From: Ktedonobacterales bacterium
GTDB lineage: Bacteria > Chloroflexota > Ktedonobacteria > Ktedonobacterales > JACDGC01
DNA: 5,950 bases
Assembly: GCA_013815535.1 (NCBI GenBank)
Contig: JACDGC010000271.1
Span: forward strand, 1 to 5,950
Direction of reading: 5' to 3'
Position numbers and translations under genes: made by a program. Shown piece by piece: positions 1-5,491 of the stretch; the stretch's first letter is position 1, and each line of letters begins with the position of its first letter. Under the pieces are notes generated by a model, which did no database searches, had not been told where the DNA came from, and worked only from the letters and a program-made list of their open reading frames with translations.

Positions 1-707
1 TGGTAGCCCGCTGCCCGCGCCTGTTGGAGGGCGTGGCGCGTCAGCGTGGCACCAATGCCCTGCCGTCGCAACGTTGATGGGGTGACGACGTAGTGGACTG
101 CCGCCACCCCCGCGTGACAATAAAGGTAGACCGTGCCCACGGGTTCGTCCCCGCGCATTGCCAGAAAGAGGATGAATTCGGCGGGGGGGATGCGTTGCCA
201 CAACCCCTGATAGACGGTCTGCCACTGGTTGGTGATGAAGCGCGGCGCTCCACAGCCCCACGTCTGCACCCATTGCGTCACTTGCGCGGCGGTGGTGACG
301 GGGACGATGGTGAGGTCGGCAACCGGGGGAAGCGTTTCATCCAGCGCGTGCAGGTCAGCGGCCATGGCTGGTTCGGTTTCATCGAAGGCGAAGCCATGCG
401 CTATCAACTGCGCGGGCATCGCTGGCTGCGCTTCGGGGCCGATGCCCCAGTGGAACGGAAGGCCGCGCTTGCGGAAGTGCGCCACGACCGCCGCGATGCT
501 GGCTGCGGCCTCATCCTCGGTGAGCGTGGCGTGGTCCACACCGTTGAAGGTCGCCAATGGGATGCCGCTATCCACCCAGGTGAGACCGGATGCTTGCCCT
601 GCGGTCGCGCCGGGGAGTTCGCTCAACCGCGCGGCGAAGCGCAACTTGTTCGCGGTAAATGCCGCCACCAACTGTGGCACGTCCATATCGCGCAAAAATG
701 GCTGCAT
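1..707 (-). CDS. GNAT-family N-acetyltransferase, C-terminus cut off by the window edge
   Basis: I translated the reverse strand from the ATG at 707-705 and it stays open for 235 codons to the window edge. The protein begins MQPFLRDMDVPQLVAAF. Near the visible end (about residues 207-222) it has VVTPSTLRRQGIGATL, which fits GNAT motif A; the R-R-Q-G-I-G-A segment at residues 214-220 matches the acetyl-CoA pyrophosphate loop (Q/R-x-x-G-x-G/A). The preceding strands (EFILFLAMRGDEPVGTVYLY, then AAVHYVV) fit the beta2-beta3-beta4 core. An AGGAG ribosome binding site at 719-715 lies 7 nt before the ATG and supports this start. The roughly 150 residues ahead of the core are longer than in a minimal GNAT and may form a second, degenerate GNAT-like half, as in two-domain family members. 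The expected activity is transfer of acetyl from acetyl-CoA to an amine; the substrate cannot be told. The gene is divergent from radA. The last part of the fold lies outside the window. Confidence 0.87.
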   Translation of the reverse strand, partial: MQPFLRDMDVPQLVAAFTANKLRFAARLSELPGATAGQASGLTWVDSGIPLATFNGVDHATLTEDEAAASIAAVVAHFRKRGLPFHWGIGPEAQPAMPAQLIAHGFAFDETEPAMAADLHALDETLPPVADLTIVPVTTAAQVTQWVQTWGCGAPRFITNQWQTVYQGLWQRIPPAEFILFLAMRGDEPVGTVYLYCHAGVAAVHYVVTPSTLRRQGIGATLTRHALQQARAAGY

Positions 708-925
708 CTGCTTGCTCCTGATGGTGGTGTGGTCGTTGCGTTGCATTGTATGCCCTGCTGGCATCTTCGGCCAGTGTCCTGCAACATTGCGGTTTTGGGT
801 CGCATATGACAGAATAAACTTGGTAATAGTGTAAATTCGCTGCAAGCTTCGCGCGCTGGCACCACGTCAGCCCTTTTCATGGATGCAGCTCAGGCTTCAT
901 ACTGTAAGAAGGCAAGGGAGGGGGA
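708..925. promoter_or_regulatory. Divergent intergenic region between the acetyltransferase gene and radA
   Basis: This gap separates two genes read outward, so promoters for both must lie here unless transcription enters from further away. The most AT-rich stretch, about 790-840, is the likely promoter zone. On the + strand ATGACA (806-811) and TGTAAA (830-835) with an 18-nt spacer is a weak candidate for radA; I see no convincing pair for the leftward gene. An imperfect nested inverted repeat is present: GTTGCA (740-745) pairs with TGCAAC (780-785) around an inner CTGGC (758-762)/GCCAG (770-774). It would sit in the 5' leader of the acetyltransferase mRNA. I see no gene in this gap. Confidence 0.35.
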
Positions 926-2314
926 ATGGCCATGAAGGCGAAAACGGTGTATGTCTGCCAGCAATGCGATGCCCAATCGCCCAAATATGCGGGACGGTGT
1001 ACCGAGTGTGGCGCGTGGAATAGCTTCGTCGAGACCGTCATCGCGGCCCCCACGGCGAATGGCAAGGCCGCGCGTGGTGCAGTGGGCATGACTGCCGCCC
1101 CCATCTTGCTGCGTGATGTGCACTCGGGCGACCACACCCGCATCCCCACGGGTTTTGGTGAGATCGACCGCGTGTTGGGGGGTGGCATCGTTCCTGGTTC
1201 CATCGCCCTCATCGGTGGTGAGCCAGGCATAGGCAAATCCACCCTCACCCTCTCCGCCGCCGAACGCGTTGGCACGGCTGATCAACCCACCCTGTATCTA
1301 TCAGCCGAAGAGTCGCCGCAACAGATCAAGATGCGCGCGGATCGCATGGGCATCGATGGCGCACGGGTGGCGCTGCTGGCCGAAACAGACTTGGATGCCA
1401 TCATCGCGGCGACGCTGGCGATGGCCCCACGCTTGCTCGTGGTCGATTCCATCCAGACCATTGCCTCGGCGAATGTCGCCTCCGTGCCTGGCTCCATCAG
1501 CCAGGTGCGTGAGTGTACGCTGCATCTGATGCGCATGGCGAAGTCGTCGCAGATCCCTGTGCTGCTGATCGGCCATGTCACCAAGGATGGCACCGTCGCA
1601 GGACCGCGTGCCCTGGAACACATCGTTGATGCCGTGCTCTATCTGGAAGGTGAACGCTTTCATAGTTATCGTTTGCTGCGCAGCGTCAAGAACCGTTTCG
1701 GCGCGAATGAGGTGGGCATCTTCGAGATGCGCGGCGAGGGGATGGTGGAAGTCGCTGACCCCAGCGGCATCTTTCTGGCGGATCGCACCCACCGCGCCAC
1801 GGGGTCTGCCGTCACCGTCAGCCTTGAGGGCACTCGCCCTTTGCTGGTGGAGGTGCAGGCGCTGGCCTCTGCCACCAGCTATGGCACGCCCAGCCGCACC
1901 GTCACAGGGGTGGACCACACGCGCCTCTTGATGTTGCTGGCGGTGTTGGCGAAGCGCGTGGGGTTGCGGCTGGGCCAGCATGATGTGTATGTCAATGTTG
2001 TCGGCGGCATCGAACTGAGTGAGCCAGCGGGTGACTTGGGCATCGCTGTCGCCATCGCCAGCAGCTTCAAAGAGCGGCAGATTGGACATGATCTTGCTCT
2101 AGTCGGCGAGGTGGGCCTCGGCGGCGAATTACGGGCCGTTACACGCATTGAGACCCGGTTGCGCGAGGCCGCGCGGCTGGGCTTTCGGCGTTGCATTATC
2201 CCCAAGGCGAATTTGGCACATTTGGGTCATGGCAATAGCATTCCTGATTGTGAAATTATGGGCGTCAGCAGTGTCGCAGAGGCAGTGGATGCGGCCCTGG
2301 AAAGGAGCGACTAA
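926..2314 (+). CDS. radA: DNA repair/recombination protein RadA (Sms)
   Basis: This encodes 462 residues, close to the usual family length (about 450-460), and looks intact. RadA is a RecA-like hexameric ATPase that helps process recombination intermediates and extends strand exchange or branch migration in the cytoplasm. Visible in order: an N-terminal C4 zinc finger with Cys11, Cys14, Cys25 and Cys28; a RecA-like ATPase core with Walker A GEPGIGKST (about 98-106) and Walker B LLVVDS (about 170-175); the RadA-specific KNRFG motif at 255-259; and a Lon-protease-like C-terminal domain from about 280 to 455. The latter has SYGTPSRTVTGVDHTRL, a stretch typical of RadA, and in this family serves as a scaffold rather than a protease. 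The ATG at 926 follows a purine-rich ribosome site (AAGGGAGGGGG, 914-924). A second ATG at 932 (Met3) is an alternative start. It is the first of three genes whose order resembles the radA-yacL-ispD neighbourhood. Confidence 0.97.
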   Translation: MAMKAKTVYVCQQCDAQSPKYAGRCTECGAWNSFVETVIAAPTANGKAARGAVGMTAAPILLRDVHSGDHTRIPTGFGEIDRVLGGGIVPGSIALIGGEPGIGKSTLTLSAAERVGTADQPTLYLSAEESPQQIKMRADRMGIDGARVALLAETDLDAIIAATLAMAPRLLVVDSIQTIASANVASVPGSISQVRECTLHLMRMAKSSQIPVLLIGHVTKDGTVAGPRALEHIVDAVLYLEGERFHSYRLLRSVKNRFGANEVGIFEMRGEGMVEVADPSGIFLADRTHRATGSAVTVSLEGTRPLLVEVQALASATSYGTPSRTVTGVDHTRLLMLLAVLAKRVGLRLGQHDVYVNVVGGIELSEPAGDLGIAVAIASSFKERQIGHDLALVGEVGLGGELRAVTRIETRLREAARLGFRRCIIPKANLAHLGHGNSIPDCEIMGVSSVAEAVDAALERSD

Positions 2315-2328
2315 CCGTGGCGCTGCCT

Positions 2329-2356
2329 GGTTCTGTGACGATTGTCACAAGGAACC
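2329..2356. promoter_or_regulatory. CRP/FNR-like palindromic site, also a potential hairpin
   Basis: The core TGTGACGATTGTCACA at 2334-2349 is a perfect dyad that exactly fits TGTGA-N6-TCACA, the consensus established for Escherichia coli CRP. It is enclosed by a second pair of arms, GGTTC (2329-2333) and GAACC (2352-2356), with a 2-nt AG offset, so the RNA could form an 11-bp stem with one bulge. It begins 14 nt after the radA stop. No T-run follows, which argues against a standard intrinsic terminator. Its centre (2341.5) is about 80 nt upstream of the predicted start of the promoter at 2386-2415, a plausible activator position. Binding by a CRP/FNR-family regulator is inferred; it could instead be a radA 3'-end hairpin. 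Confidence 0.5.
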
Positions 2357-2385
2357 GGTCATTCTGGCACACCTCAACCGATGGA

Positions 2386-2415
2386 TTGACCTTCGGTAGG
2401 AAACTCTGGTAGACT
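2386..2415 (+). promoter_or_regulatory. Predicted sigma70-type promoter of the PIN/TRAM gene
   Basis: A -35-like TTGACC (2386-2391) and a -10-like TAGACT (2410-2415) are separated by 18 nt, giving 5/6 and 4/6 matches to consensus. Transcription would start near 2422 and leave a leader of about 230 nt before the ATG at 2650. The sequence around the -10 is locally AT-rich compared with the flanking genes. The palindrome at 2334-2349 lies just upstream and may modulate it. Confidence 0.5.
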
Positions 2416-2426
2416 ACATAGATAGA

Positions 2427-2442
2427 GGGTGTTGCGACACCC
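2427..2442 (+). other. Leader hairpin 1
   Basis: GGGTGT (2427-2432) and ACACCC (2437-2442) are perfect complements around a TGCG loop. It would form within the first 20 nt of the transcript from the predicted promoter. Such 5'-end stems often protect mRNA; that role here is inferred. Confidence 0.4.
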
Positions 2443-2502
2443 AAACATCACCCACTTTTATCGACATCGCGCGTTGATTGAGTAAGGAAGATTCATCAAC
2501 AT

Positions 2503-2526
2503 CATGCGAAGAGATCGATTCGCATG
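2503..2526 (+). repeat. Perfect 8-bp inverted repeat in the leader (hairpin 2)
   Basis: CATGCGAA (2503-2510) and TTCGCATG (2519-2526) are exact inverted copies separated by the 8 nt GAGATCGA. It could be an operator-type dyad or a leader RNA stem. Both arms carry an ATG (2504 and 2524), but neither has a well-placed ribosome binding site. Confidence 0.45.
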
Positions 2527-2535
2527 CACATTATC

Positions 2536-2589
2536 CGTCTGGAGCGGCTCTTGTGGCCGTCACCGCCGAGCGCAAACGGCTCCCAGACG
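2536..2589 (+). other. Long leader hairpin with a single bulge (hairpin 3)
   Basis: CGTCTGGAGC (2536-2545) pairs with GCTCCCAGACG (2579-2589) over 10 bp with one bulged C. Inside it GCTC (2547-2550) pairs with GAGC (2568-2571), and GGC (2555-2557) with GCC (2565-2567). The whole stretch can fold as one extended stem ending about 60 nt before the PIN/TRAM start codon. With hairpins 1 and 2 it makes a structured leader. No known riboswitch class is recognised. Confidence 0.4.
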
Positions 2590-2637
2590 CCGAGGCGAAT
2601 TTGCTCCCAAGGGAAAATGAGACGCAGATTCGTAGAT

Positions 2638-2644
2638 GGGGAGG
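2638..2644 (+). promoter_or_regulatory. Ribosome binding site deciding the PIN/TRAM start
   Basis: GGGGAGG lies 5 nt before the ATG at 2650. In-frame ATGs upstream at 2524 and 2617 would add 42 or 11 Arg- and Pro-rich residues unlike a membrane protein N-terminus. The one at 2524 has no ribosome site, and the one at 2617 has only a modest AAGGG just upstream. Confidence 0.65.
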
Positions 2645-2649
2645 CTATC

Positions 2650-3795
2650 ATGGCAAAGCGCATCTTAGAAGTCGTCGGGGTCGGCGCCGCGGTTGTTGCG
2701 GGCGTCGCCACTGCAACATTAGTGAAACCAGGCACATTGCCACCCTTGTTGGGGTACACGAATTCCTGGCCGTGGGGCATCGCCGTCGGGGCCGGTGTGT
2801 TGGTGACACTTGCCGTTCTTTCCGCACTCATCAGTTGGATCGTCACGCAAATTCGGCAAGCACGTTTTGGAGATTTGGTCGCCGCCGCGGGTGGTTTGAT
2901 CGTCGGTCTCTTGATCGCCTTGCTCTTGACGATTCCACTGTCGCAAATAAAGTTCGCCGGGCTCAACCAATGGTTGCCGGTGCTGTCGGCGATCCTTTTT
3001 GGCTATCTCGGCGTTGCCGTCACCGTTTTGAAGCGCGAAGACATGTCGCGCGCGTTTAGCAATGTCTTTCATCGCCGTCAAAATCGTGAGCAACTCGAGG
3101 GCGACGAGGGCGAGGCTGGCGACGAGCGCCCTGCTCGTGGCAAGCGCGGCAAGGCCGCCGTCGCCGAGAAGCAACAAGAAAAAGTGCTGCTTGACACCAG
3201 CGCCATCATTGATGGCCGCATCGCGGAAATCAGTGGCACGGGGTTCATCATGGGCACGTTGGTCGTCCCCCGTTTCGTCCTGGAGGAATTGCAGCGCATC
3301 GCTGATTCTGCGGATACGTTGCGGCGCAATCGTGGTCGCCGTGGCCTCGACATCCTCCAACGCCTCAAGAACGAATCGACCATCCCAGTGGAGGTCACCG
3401 ACACGGATTTCGAGACCGTCCATGAGGTCGATGCCAAACTGGTGAAGATGGCGAAGCTCATCCATGCGCCGATCATTACCAATGATTTCAATCTCAACAA
3501 AGTGGCGGAATTGCAAGGCGTGAAAGTGCTCAACATCAATGAGTTGGCCAACGCCGTCAAGCCTGCCCTGTTGCCTGGCGAGGATATGTTCGTCAAGATC
3601 ATCCAAGAGGGCAAAGAGATGGGGCAGGGCGTCGGCTATCTGGATGATGGCACGATGATCGTCGTCGAGAATGGCAAGAGCTATATGAATGCCGAACTCG
3701 AAGTCACCGTGACGCGTGTGTTGCAGACCGCTGCTGGCCGGATGATCTTTGCACATCCTAAGGCCGCGAGTGGGGCGATGCGCCGCACCTCGTAA
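2650..3795 (+). CDS. Membrane protein with PIN and TRAM domains (YacL-type)
   Basis: This encodes 381 residues from the ATG at 2650. Four hydrophobic segments lie at about 5-25, 42-66, 75-97 and 108-127. A charged linker (about 140-177) follows, then a PIN domain and a C-terminal TRAM domain (about 305-368). The PIN acidic set is visible: Asp182 in LLDTSAIIDGR, Glu212/213 in VLEELQ, Asp261 in VDAKLVKMA and Asp279 in TNDFNLN. PIN folds with these residues are metal-dependent RNases, and TRAM is a small RNA-binding beta-barrel, so a membrane-anchored cytoplasmic nuclease or RNA-binding protein is expected. The substrate of YacL-type proteins is not firmly known. Position between radA and ispD supports the YacL assignment; unlike Bacillus subtilis, no disA lies between radA and this gene. 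It has its own predicted promoter and a long structured leader. The domain call is secure; the physiological role is not. Confidence 0.92.
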   Translation: MAKRILEVVGVGAAVVAGVATATLVKPGTLPPLLGYTNSWPWGIAVGAGVLVTLAVLSALISWIVTQIRQARFGDLVAAAGGLIVGLLIALLLTIPLSQIKFAGLNQWLPVLSAILFGYLGVAVTVLKREDMSRAFSNVFHRRQNREQLEGDEGEAGDERPARGKRGKAAVAEKQQEKVLLDTSAIIDGRIAEISGTGFIMGTLVVPRFVLEELQRIADSADTLRRNRGRRGLDILQRLKNESTIPVEVTDTDFETVHEVDAKLVKMAKLIHAPIITNDFNLNKVAELQGVKVLNINELANAVKPALLPGEDMFVKIIQEGKEMGQGVGYLDDGTMIVVENGKSYMNAELEVTVTRVLQTAAGRMIFAHPKAASGAMRRTS

Positions 3796-3816
3796 TCACA
3801 CGGCTGATGTAGCATT

Positions 3817-3840
3817 GGGGGCGCGATCACTCGCGCCCCC
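3817..3840 (+). terminator. Strong GC hairpin between the PIN/TRAM gene and ispD
   Basis: GGGGGCGCG (3817-3825) and CGCGCCCCC (3832-3840) form a perfect 9-bp stem with a 6-nt loop. An outer GCTGA (3803-3807)/TCAGC (3841-3845) pair could extend it across a 9-nt bulge. It starts 21 nt after the PIN/TRAM stop and ends 30 nt before the ispD start. No T-run follows, so it may be a partial terminator, an attenuator or an mRNA 3'-end stabiliser. I see no convincing ispD promoter downstream of it, so ispD may depend on read-through. Confidence 0.5.
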
Positions 3841-3870
3841 TCAGCATGTCTGCGCTAGGAGCCATGACCT

Positions 3871-4578
3871 ATGGCGGGGGAGTCCATGGAAACATTCCCC
3901 ACGGTGGGGGCTGTCATCGTGGCAGCGGGGGCGAGCCGCCGCATGGTTGGCGTCGATAAGCTCTGGGCAACCGTGCGTGGCCAACCCTTGCTGGCCCACA
4001 CCATCGCGGTGTTTGCGCGGTCGCCCCACATTGGGGTGATCGTCCTGGTGGTCGCGGCGGATCGGTTAGATGATGCTTGCGCGCTCCTCGCGGCCCAGTC
4101 GCTCGGCAAACCGCATGTGGTTGTGGTGGGGGGGGCGCGCCGCCGCGATTCGGTGCTGCGCGGTCTGGCCGCCTTGCCAGAGGACTGCGCCATCGCGTTG
4201 ATCCATGACGGCGCGCGACCGCTTGTGACCGAGGCCCTCATTCTGATGGGGTTGCGCGCCGTCGCCGCGACGGGGGCGGCCACTGCTGTCATTCCCGTGA
4301 AAGACACCATCAAGCGCGTCGATGCCGCTGGGTTGGTGGTCGAAACCCCTGACCGGGCCGCCCTCTATGCCGTTCAGACGCCGCAGGTCTTTGACCGCGT
4401 GCTCATCCTGGCGGCCCACCACGCGGCTGACCCAGCGCTGGATGCCGCGGATGATGCGTTGCTGGTCGAGTCGCTGGGCCACCGTGTGCGGGTCTTCACG
4501 GGTGCATACACCAACATCAAGGTCACGACGCCCGACGATCTTGCCGTCGTGGAAGCGTTGTGGCCGACCGAGGCATAG
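3871..4578 (+). CDS. ispD: 2-C-methyl-D-erythritol 4-phosphate cytidylyltransferase
   Basis: IspD joins CTP and 2-C-methyl-D-erythritol 4-phosphate to give CDP-methylerythritol and pyrophosphate, the third step of the cytoplasmic MEP route to isopentenyl diphosphate. The 235 residues match the family length. The N-terminal nucleotide-binding signature is AVIVAAGASRRMVGVDK (14-30), with Arg24 and Lys30 at the positions of the catalytic Arg20 and Lys27 of the E. coli enzyme. IHDGARPLV carries Asp113 and Arg116, VIPVKDTIK and QTPQVF follow, and NIKVTTPDDL near the C-terminus supplies Lys217, all as expected. The family's usual P-K-Q is D-K-L here, as in a number of homologues. AGGAG at 3857-3861 sits 9 nt before the ATG at 3871; an ATG at 3886 (Met6) with GGGGAG 3 nt upstream is an alternative. 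ispF, often next to ispD or fused to it, is not downstream here. Confidence 0.96.
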   Translation: MAGESMETFPTVGAVIVAAGASRRMVGVDKLWATVRGQPLLAHTIAVFARSPHIGVIVLVVAADRLDDACALLAAQSLGKPHVVVVGGARRRDSVLRGLAALPEDCAIALIHDGARPLVTEALILMGLRAVAATGAATAVIPVKDTIKRVDAAGLVVETPDRAALYAVQTPQVFDRVLILAAHHAADPALDAADDALLVESLGHRVRVFTGAYTNIKVTTPDDLAVVEALWPTEA

Positions 4579-4878
4579 CCTGTGGACCAATAGCGCGCGG
4601 ATTTGCGCCTGTTGCTGATGTTGGCGCCTCTGTGTCCCACAATCTTCCTATTGATCTGGCATCCTCTTGCATGTGTTGGAGAGAAGGTGTATCATAGACG
4701 CCATCTAAGGCGGGCTTGCCGTCTGGTGAAAGTGATTTGATTGATCGCTCGATTCAGATGGCTGATGGCCCCCCGTCGCCAGCAACGGCACGGGCACACT
4801 TCCTTCGTCGTGACAGCCATCCCCCCCACACGGCGAGATGAAGACACGAAATCACGAACCGGATCAAGAGAGGGCCAC
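4579..4878. other. 300-bp gap after ispD: promoter and leader, no gene seen
   Basis: A weak inverted repeat, GCGCC (4605-4609)/GGCGC (4623-4627) with a 13-nt loop, lies 27 nt after the ispD stop and lacks a T-run, so it is a poor terminator candidate. The promoter at 4667-4695 follows. The predicted transcript begins near 4702 and has a leader of about 175 nt. The downstream reading frame extends upstream to a TTG at 4741, but residues encoded there look unlike a protein N-terminus and the ATG at 4879 has the ribosome site. Confidence 0.5.
4667..4695 (+). promoter_or_regulatory. Predicted sigma70-type promoter for the right-hand gene pair
   Basis: TTGCAT (4667-4672) and TATCAT (4690-4695) are separated by exactly 17 nt, each matching the -35 and -10 consensus in 4-5 of 6 positions. 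The predicted start is near 4702. This is the best-formed promoter in the window and suggests that the two unknown genes are transcribed apart from ispD. Confidence 0.6.
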
Positions 4879-5448
4879 ATGGGCAAGTACAAACAGTGGT
4901 TGCATCATCAAGAAGTGGGACGCCGCCTGCGCGAACAGATCGCCACGCATGAGCAAGAGCGCGAACGCGTGCAGCGCATGGCACCTTCGCACCCCACCAC
5001 CCTGCCAGATACGAATAATCCCCTCGTCCGTGCGCTGCTTGACTACACGGGGCGCGGCGGCACCTTGGGCCGTGCCCCCGGTGGGCGCATTGCCTCGGTC
5101 GCTGGCGCGGCAGATGCAGACCCACACCAACCTCAGCCGGCAAGGATGACTGGTGCGCCCCAGGCTGCCCCTGCTCCTTCGTCCGGCGTTCCCAGCAGCC
5201 AGGCCTCTGCCCAGCCAGCCTTGACCGCCGCGCCCGATGCCGCCATCCTCGCGCAGCTCAACGCTCAGGCCGCCCAGACGCCTGCCGACCCCATCGATGC
5301 CATGCGCGCGCTCGCGCAAGCCCAGTCGCGTGACCCGCACCCGGGAACCGCCGCACCCACGGCCCCCCTGGCACCGGCACCCGATGCGCCCGCCCCCGAA
5401 GGGGCCACCACTGGTGAGTGGTGGCAGCGCTACCGCTCACAATCCTGA
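4879..5448 (+). CDS. Hypothetical protein: charged N-terminal helix, Ala/Pro-rich tail
   Basis: I do not recognise this protein. The ATG at 4879, with GAGAGGG (4868-4874) 4 nt upstream, gives 189 residues. Residues 1-34 (MGKYKQWLHHQEVGRRLREQ onward) are strongly charged and helical, possibly a short coiled coil. Residues 46-70 (NNPLVRALLDYTGRGGTL, then GRAPGGR) look like a small conserved-type motif. From about 77 to 177 the sequence is dominated by Ala, Pro, Gln and Ser and is probably disordered, apart from a possible helix at 120-150 (DAAILAQLNAQAAQ, then PIDAMRALAQAQ). It ends in a short aromatic/basic tail, GEWWQRYRSQS. There is no signal peptide or membrane segment, so it is likely cytoplasmic. 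The layout, short binding segments at both ends of a flexible linker, suggests an adaptor or scaffold; that is inference. The next gene begins 43 nt downstream and probably shares its transcript. Confidence 0.72.
   Translation: MGKYKQWLHHQEVGRRLREQIATHEQERERVQRMAPSHPTTLPDTNNPLVRALLDYTGRGGTLGRAPGGRIASVAGAADADPHQPQPARMTGAPQAAPAPSSGVPSSQASAQPALTAAPDAAILAQLNAQAAQTPADPIDAMRALAQAQSRDPHPGTAAPTAPLAPAPDAPAPEGATTGEWWQRYRSQS
5404..5425 (+). other. Perfect 9-bp hairpin at the 3' end of the coding region
   Basis: GCCACCACT (5404-5412) and AGTGGTGGC (5417-5425) are exact complements around a GGTG tetraloop. It lies inside the coding sequence, ending 20 nt before the stop codon TGA. It may be chance in GC-rich coding DNA or may affect mRNA processing between the two genes; nothing else supports a role. 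Confidence 0.35.
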
Positions 5449-5491
5449 CGGGCTACCCGCCGCCATTTCCGAGCAGTGACGAGGATGAACG

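Noticed and set aside
93..809. A 238-codon + strand frame, and an overlapping 201-codon one at 229-834
   Set aside because: Both are antisense to the acetyltransferase gene, which has a proper ribosome site and GNAT motif; their composition is not protein-like.
1301..2089. A 262-codon open frame antisense to radA
   Set aside because: It lies wholly opposite the conserved RadA ATPase and Lon-like domains and has no recognisable protein features.
2524..2649. N-terminal extension of the PIN/TRAM protein from the ATG at 2524
   Set aside because: The extension is Arg/Pro-rich, has no ribosome site and overlaps the leader inverted repeats; the ATG at 2650 has GGGGAGG 5 nt upstream.
2478..3059. 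A 193-codon frame overlapping the PIN/TRAM leader and membrane region
   Set aside because: Arg/His-rich out-of-frame reading of the membrane-segment coding region; no family features.
2719..3756. A 345-codon open frame antisense to the PIN/TRAM gene
   Set aside because: It is a codon-bias shadow of a clearly conserved gene: His/Asp-rich composition, no domain, no ribosome binding site.
4605..4627. GCGCC/GGCGC inverted repeat as an ispD terminator
   Set aside because: Only 5 bp with a 13-nt loop and no T-run; too weak to call.
4741..4878. N-terminal extension of the first unknown protein from the TTG at 4741
   Set aside because: A rare start codon without a ribosome site, and the added residues are basic and unlike the rest; the ATG at 4879 is better placed.
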